From: Sporosarcina highlanderae
GTDB lineage: Bacteria > Bacillota > Bacilli > Bacillales_A > Planococcaceae
NCBI RefSeq assembly: GCF_030433715.1
Contig: NZ_JAROCC010000006.1
Coordinates: forward strand, 62,001-126,000
Length of the DNA stretch: 64,000 bases
Direction: 5' to 3'
Under the pieces are notes generated by a model. That model was not told the DNA's origin. It made no database searches and saw only the letters and a program-made list of their open reading frames with translations. Positions 60,388-64,000 of this stretch are shown here, piece after piece. Positions within the stretch are counted from its first letter, which is position 1. Each line of letters begins with the position of its first letter. The position numbers were made by a program, and so were the translations under genes.

Positions 60388-60420
60388 TCGGGAATAGAAT
60401 AATTCTATTACCCGACTTTT
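60388..60420 (-). terminator. Terminator after the tRNA-Arg gene
   Basis: AAAAGTCGGG and CCCGACTTTT, with inner AATAGAAT/ATTCTATT pairing, lies directly downstream of the tRNA on the minus strand. Confidence 0.75.
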
Positions 60421-60432
60421 CATCATGAAAAA

Positions 60433-60505
60433 CGTCCCAGGCAGGAATCGAACCTGCGACCTACAGCTTAGGAGGCTGCCGCTCTATCCCCTGAGCTACT
60501 GAGAC
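60433..60505 (-). tRNA. tRNA-Arg (anticodon CCT)
   Basis: The minus strand folds into a cloverleaf: acceptor GTCTCAG/CTGGGAC, D-arm GCTC-AGGGGATA-GAGC, anticodon stem GCAGC/GCTGT with loop CTCCTAA (anticodon CCT, reading AGG), variable AGGTC, and T-arm GCAGG-TTCGATT-CCTGC. The 3' CCA is not encoded. It is a single gene, not in a cluster. Confidence 0.95.
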
Positions 60506-60633
60506 AACAATAAAGTACCTTTCTATTATAAAGAAAGAGAACCTTAAGGGCAATATAAATGTTTGAAACAAATAGGTATGGATATAGGTAAAGAAACCAT
60601 ATTATCGAATAATAGTGTACTGGAGGAATTCAA

Positions 60634-61491
60634 ATGGAAATGGAAAGAAGTGCATCAACGGAAAGATTCCAGCCCTTAACATCAGTCGGTAGCGGCGTCG
60701 GACTTGAAGTGACACCTGATCTATACTGCTATACGGTTCAAATCGTCAATGTTGTATTTTACGGTTTGGCCGGTAAAGGAAATGACTGGGTACTCATTGA
60801 TGCGGGTATGGCAAAATCTGCTTCGATGATAATAGAGGAAGCAGAAAAACGGTTTGGAAAAGGGAACCCTCCAAAAGCAATCATATTAACGCATGCCCAC
60901 TTTGACCATATTGGGGCATTGGTCGATTTGCTTGAAGTTTGGGATGTCCCTGTCTATGCCCATTCTTTGGAACTTCCTTATATAACTGGACAAAAAAATT
61001 ACCCGAAACCCGATACAACCGTGGAAGGTGGCATGGTAGCGAAAATGTCGTTCATGTTCCCTAATGAAAGTATAGACATCGGAAACAAAGCGTATCCACT
61101 GCCGGATGATCATACTATCCCATTTATGCCTGATTGGAAATGGATTCATACACCTGGCCATTCTGAAGGGCATATATCAATGTTCCGGAATGAAGATCAT
61201 GCCATGATAGTCGGGGATGCATTTGTGACAGTGAAACAAGACGAGCTATACAAAGTGTTCACGCAAGAAATGGAAATAAACGGACCACCACGATATTTCA
61301 CCCCAAACTGGGACACTTCGGAACGGTCTGTAAATATTTTAAAAGCGCTGAATCCAAATATAGCAATTACAGGACATGGTGTACCTGCGAAAGGTCAGTG
61401 GCTATCGGATAACTTAGAAAAATTGTCAGCCGAATTTAAGTCAATCGCAGTACCTGAGTATGGAAAGTTTGTGGACGACCAGCTTAACTAA
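60634..61491 (+). CDS. MBL-fold metallo-hydrolase
   Basis: A 285-residue metallo-beta-lactamase-fold hydrolase. The zinc-binding HxHxDH motif is ILTHAHFDHIGALVDL, followed by TPGHSEGHISM (His), MIVGDAFVT (Asp) and ITGHGVPAKG (His), so the metal site looks complete. The substrate is unknown; homologues act as quorum-quenching lactonases, glyoxalase II-like or other hydrolases. It lies 28 bases upstream of the small gene at 61520, with which it may form an operon. A GGAGGAATTC site precedes the ATG. Confidence 0.88.
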   Translation: MEMERSASTERFQPLTSVGSGVGLEVTPDLYCYTVQIVNVVFYGLAGKGNDWVLIDAGMAKSASMIIEEAEKRFGKGNPPKAIILTHAHFDHIGALVDLLEVWDVPVYAHSLELPYITGQKNYPKPDTTVEGGMVAKMSFMFPNESIDIGNKAYPLPDDHTIPFMPDWKWIHTPGHSEGHISMFRNEDHAMIVGDAFVTVKQDELYKVFTQEMEINGPPRYFTPNWDTSERSVNILKALNPNIAITGHGVPAKGQWLSDNLEKLSAEFKSIAVPEYGKFVDDQLN

Positions 61492-61519
61492 CCAAGAAGC
61501 GTTGGAGGGGAGAAAAAAT

Positions 61520-61693
61520 ATGGACCATGTTGAAAAGGATATCACAAAACGAAATGAAATCTCTAAAAGAAATGAAAAATACTTAGAGGATTTCCATGAA
61601 TTCGCATCACTTGGTGAATACAGGAATGCGATATTGAATTCCTATAAAGAAACAAAGCGAAAACAGAACGAGGATGATAAACCATTGTTATAA
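61520..61693 (+). CDS. Small charged protein, unknown function
   Basis: A 57-residue hydrophilic protein: MDHVEKDITKRNEISKRNEK then YLEDFHEFASLGEYRNAILN and KETKRKQNEDDKPLL. It is probably helical and cytosolic. A GGAGGGGAG site lies directly before ATG 61520, and a strong terminator follows. No recognised family. The upstream frame overlapping the MBL gene end is not needed. Confidence 0.7.
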   Translation: MDHVEKDITKRNEISKRNEKYLEDFHEFASLGEYRNAILNSYKETKRKQNEDDKPLL

Positions 61694-61726
61694 AAAACAT
61701 CCAGCGTATTTGCGCTGGATGTTTTT
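61693..61726. terminator. Bidirectional terminator
   Basis: AAAAACATCCAGCG / CGCTGGATGTTTTT perfect stem between convergent genes. Confidence 0.9.
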
Positions 61727-61746
61727 CACTCGTTAGCACCATATAA

Positions 61747-62421
61747 TCATTTTCCTGTGCTAAGTTTCTTGTCTTCTACACGTTTAATAAATGTGTTCTT
61801 CCAGCTTATCGCAAGCCATTCGCACGCGGCTAAAGCTGCCGCTCTTTCTATATTTTCTTTATCAAAATGCATCACATGATTACAGTTTTCAATTGTCCAT
61901 TCTGGAGCTAACCGATCCACTAATTTTAAATTCTCACCTGCGGAAATAAAACCTTCTTGAAGAACTCGGAAATACCAACCGGTCTTTCCTGAATCTTGAA
62001 TTAGTAATGCAAGATCCTTCCTCTTATGGCGTCGAGCAGGTTTCCAACAAGGTTGCCTCGGTTGAGAAACTTGGATAACCGCTTCACCTATTTCATATAT
62101 ATCCCCGATGCAAACATCCTTTTCCAACATATTCGAAAGAGATAAGTTCTCCCCCATGCCACCCGCTTTCATAGCAGTCAAGCCATATTCGTTGTGGAAA
62201 TATGTGTAATGTTCACTCGGATAAGTAAATATTGCTTTTTCCGGTCCACCATGGTTTTTTAGATCGGCTTGGCCGTCCCCGTCCAAGCCAGTTTCCCCAA
62301 CCCAAACTTTCCCCGTTACTGGCTCTTTGAAAATAGCACTTTCCCATTCCTTATCCAATGGATTTGTGGCATTTTTATCTCCGACTGTTTTTGGTTTGCC
62401 GACAAAAACTTCATTAATCAC
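61747..62421 (-). CDS. MOSC domain protein (YiiM-like)
   Basis: A 224-residue MOSC-domain protein, related to the C-terminal domain of molybdenum cofactor sulfurase. VINEVFVGKPKTVGDKNATN starts the YiiM-type, and GETGLDGDGQADLKNHGGPE, with AIFTYPSEHYTYFHN, GGMGENLSLSNM and QVSQPRQPCWKPARRH (conserved Cys), completes the signature. YiiM-like proteins can reduce N-hydroxylated compounds with a molybdenum cofactor. GTG 62421 is chosen since AGAGGGAG lies 6 bases upstream. A formate dehydrogenase gene near by fits a molybdenum-using organism. Confidence 0.88.
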   Translation of the reverse strand: MINEVFVGKPKTVGDKNATNPLDKEWESAIFKEPVTGKVWVGETGLDGDGQADLKNHGGPEKAIFTYPSEHYTYFHNEYGLTAMKAGGMGENLSLSNMLEKDVCIGDIYEIGEAVIQVSQPRQPCWKPARRHKRKDLALLIQDSGKTGWYFRVLQEGFISAGENLKLVDRLAPEWTIENCNHVMHFDKENIERAAALAACEWLAISWKNTFIKRVEDKKLSTGK

Positions 62422-62469
62422 GAGAATCTCCCTCTCTATAATGTGACTGCTATTTTGAGAATAGGAAAA

Positions 62470-62497
62470 CTTGCATTGCAATGAAAAGCAATGCAAG
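62470..62497 (-). terminator. Terminator of the Yip1-family gene
   Basis: CTTGCATTGC / GCAATGCAAG perfect 10-bp stem, followed on the minus strand by a T-rich stretch. Confidence 0.75.
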
Positions 62498-62502
62498 TCT
62501 CA

Positions 62503-63141
62503 TTAAAAGAATGGTAAAGTCAATGCAAGAAATATAATTAAGACAACAACTAAGATGATTATTGGCAACAAAACAACTATGACGGCCTTCCATACAGAAA
62601 ATCTATGAACTTCTGACAGTGCGGCAATTAGGGCGACTAACGACCAAACCCCGACAGTCAGATTACCAATCGTTGAAATGAAAAGCCAAGCAAATTGACC
62701 AATCGAAAAATCGTAGTCACTCATAAAATTGCCTTGCCCTAAAATTAATAGATCCGGAACCCATATAACTCCGCCAACAACCAAAATTATGGCAGAAACT
62801 GCGTAGGCAGTTCTTGTCTCTGAAAAAGTACCCGTTCCTCCGAACATCATTGAAAACATATAATGTATGCCGGATCCGACGTATAAACCAATTAGTCCTA
62901 AGAGCGGCCCAGCGATCAATGACACCAAAAGGATAGTACCTAAACCCCATATATCTCCAAGATCATTGCTCATTGCCTGATCAAGGATATGGACAAGCCC
63001 AGCTAACATGGCAATCACTAAAATAAAACTATTCGGTTTGTTTTCAATAACATATCGGACTGTCTTTCTTGGATGAACCCAAACGGAAGTCCAAGGATTT
63101 AGTTTCGGCTCAACATTTCTTTCCTCTTCAATATTCACCAT
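62503..63141 (-). CDS. Yip1-domain family membrane protein
   Basis: A 212-residue membrane protein with about five helices. Its soluble N-terminus PWTSVWVHPRKTVRYVIENK and the following membrane core match the bacterial Yip1 domain family. Function unknown; family members affect membrane traffic in eukaryotes, but that does not carry over. AGAGAGGGATATT precedes the ATG. A terminator follows the stop. Confidence 0.82.
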   Translation of the reverse strand: MVNIEEERNVEPKLNPWTSVWVHPRKTVRYVIENKPNSFILVIAMLAGLVHILDQAMSNDLGDIWGLGTILLVSLIAGPLLGLIGLYVGSGIHYMFSMMFGGTGTFSETRTAYAVSAIILVVGGVIWVPDLLILGQGNFMSDYDFSIGQFAWLFISTIGNLTVGVWSLVALIAALSEVHRFSVWKAVIVVLLPIIILVVVLIIFLALTLPFF

Positions 63142-63237
63142 AATATCCCTCTCTCTATCTCCTACTTCGTTTCTATAGTATAGATACGTATCGGCACTAA
63201 GATAGTTTCAACTATTTAGAGAGATTAATAACTTGTA

Positions 63238-63290
63238 AATGAGCGTATGTGAGAATAACGAGCGGTTTCATAGATAAACGAGCGTTCGCC
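63238..63290. repeat. Three short degenerate repeats, about 19-20 bp apart
   Basis: The core (A)TAAACGAGCG, or TGAGCG, recurs at 63241, 63260 and 63280 (start of GAGCG) in the gap before the DUF1641 gene end. The units are degenerate and only three, so the period is loosely defined. It resembles the 21-bp array at 24530 in style but not in sequence. Confidence 0.4.
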
Positions 63291-63297
63291 TCTCCAC

Positions 63298-63780
63298 TCA
63301 TGACCCATCCAATCCCTTGCCCATCCCCTTAAGAAAATCCATTCCATATTTCACTGCACGATTAATATGAGGATCATTTAAAGCGGTCATCACTTGAAGG
63401 ATGGATACTTTATTTCCATTCCCTTTGTATAACTCTGCCTCTGAAATCCCCTTTGCGATACTATTTTTCAAACTCTCGGTAACTTCCGGGTTGATTGACG
63501 TCAGAAGCCCCGCCCCATTCAATAGATTATTGATCAGATTCGTCATCGGTTCTCGGGATGCTTGATTCACAGCGATTCCCATCAAATCATCCTTCGCTTT
63601 CACCATCGCATTCACTGCATCAAGTACTCCTGCTTTATCCAATTCAGCAGTAAGTTCAAGGATTTTATTCAACGATTGCTGCTGTTCAGCAATCAACGTT
63701 TGTAGTTCAATCAATTTTTCTTGCTGTTGTTCTTCCGGCGTCAGTTGCTTTCTTTGAATGGATGTAATTGGTGCCGCCAT
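63298..63780 (-). CDS. yrhD: DUF1641 family protein (YrhD-like)
   Basis: A 160-residue helical protein: LTPEEQQQEKLIELQTLIAE, then LLNGAGLLTSINPEVTESLK and LNDPHINRAVKYGMDFLKGM, the DUF1641 block. B. subtilis YrhD is encoded right after the YrhE formate dehydrogenase, as here; its function is not known but it may be an accessory subunit. ATG 63780 follows GAAAGGGTGA. It starts 5 bases after the fdhF-like stop, so it is a translationally close operon partner. Confidence 0.88.
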   Translation of the reverse strand: MAAPITSIQRKQLTPEEQQQEKLIELQTLIAEQQQSLNKILELTAELDKAGVLDAVNAMVKAKDDLMGIAVNQASREPMTNLINNLLNGAGLLTSINPEVTESLKNSIAKGISEAELYKGNGNKVSILQVMTALNDPHINRAVKYGMDFLKGMGKGLDGS

Positions 63781-63785
63781 TTTAG

Positions 63786-64000
63786 TCACCCTTTCTCCGG
63801 TTGATCTGTCAGATGCACATAGCCAAAGCGCGCCCATTTCCGTTCAACTTCCACACCGTCTTGAGGATACCTCTTTTTATTCCGGTGATTGTTGGCTGGC
63901 AATGGATTTTCGCCGTCCCTCCGCAAAACTTCCATGCGCACTTTCGTTTGCTTATAAGCAGGTGTATTCGTCCTTTGATCGACCGCTGGACCTGTTAGGA
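63786..64000 (-). CDS. Formate dehydrogenase alpha subunit, C-terminal end (starts outside window)
   Basis: The minus strand is open from the window edge to TGA at 63786, giving the last about 71 residues: LTGPAVDQRTNTPAYKQTKV, then RMEVLRRDGENPLPANNHRN and GFYVHLTD-like end WARFGYVHLTD. This is the molybdopterin-dinucleotide-binding C-terminal tail of FdhF/YrhE-type formate dehydrogenases, with the typical TNTPAYKQTKV motif. The catalytic site is outside the window, so whether residue is Cys or Sec cannot be seen. The DUF1641 gene follows. Confidence 0.85.
   Translation of the reverse strand, partial: LTGPAVDQRTNTPAYKQTKVRMEVLRRDGENPLPANNHRNKKRYPQDGVEVERKWARFGYVHLTDQPEKG

Overview
The window looks like a chromosomal stretch of a low-GC, endospore-forming member of the Bacillales. 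Gene content and order resemble Bacillus subtilis (msrAB, ypmRS, degV, dfrA-thyA-ypjP, brxA, ypgR), and a splAB spore-photoproduct pair argues for sporulation. The long, insertion-containing thymidylate synthase and the selD-selU pair would fit a Planococcaceae/Sporosarcina-like genome; this placement is inference. There is no rRNA, phage, transposase gene or CRISPR array. The only mobile-looking material is a family of ~146-bp repeats with inverted ends.

Layout. 1-8.5 kb: housekeeping block on the minus strand (deoD end, yozE, msrBA, ypmSR, degV, dfrA, thyA, ypjP, a methyltransferase, brxA), with a plus-strand hemolysin-III-like gene and a tiny membrane peptide gene. 8.5-17.5 kb: ypgR/cvfC, an ABC-F ATPase, peptide transporter, DUF1646 permease, proline dehydrogenase, amidase, and a 35-codon membrane peptide gene. 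17.7-24.5 kb: ilvA, dacC, an aldehyde dehydrogenase, then selD-selU, followed by six sequence units spaced exactly 21 bp apart. 24.7-27.4 kb: NCS2 permease, DUF421 protein and a stress protein behind a SigB-like promoter. 27.4-42 kb: an accessory region of lipoproteins, small membrane proteins, an ABC-2 permease without an ATPase, two decayed genes, an APH-like kinase, HAD, TPR and other poorly known genes, with repeat copies.

42-49.5 kb: DUF3243, splB-splA, a RavA/ViaA-like AAA+/VWA pair, and an amino-acid ABC importer interrupted between permease and ATPase by a repeat copy. 49.5-53.4 kb: a MhqR-type quinone/electrophile response operon (mhqR, VOC dioxygenase, luciferase-like oxidoreductase, FMN reductase) with a palindrome matching the MhqR operator, then ctaM. 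53.4-60.2 kb: a cyclic-di-GMP group (PAS-GGDEF cyclase, FapA-like protein, EAL phosphodiesterase) next to a GAF-LuxR regulator. 60.4-64 kb: tRNA-Arg(CCT), an MBL hydrolase, a small protein, a MOSC protein, a Yip1-family protein, and DUF1641 plus the end of a formate dehydrogenase alpha gene.

The best leads for something undescribed are the ~146-bp inverted-end repeat family, the 21-bp-phased array after selU, a three-gene secreted/membrane cassette with a T9 tract at an apparent frameshift, and several very short genes with strong ribosome binding sites.
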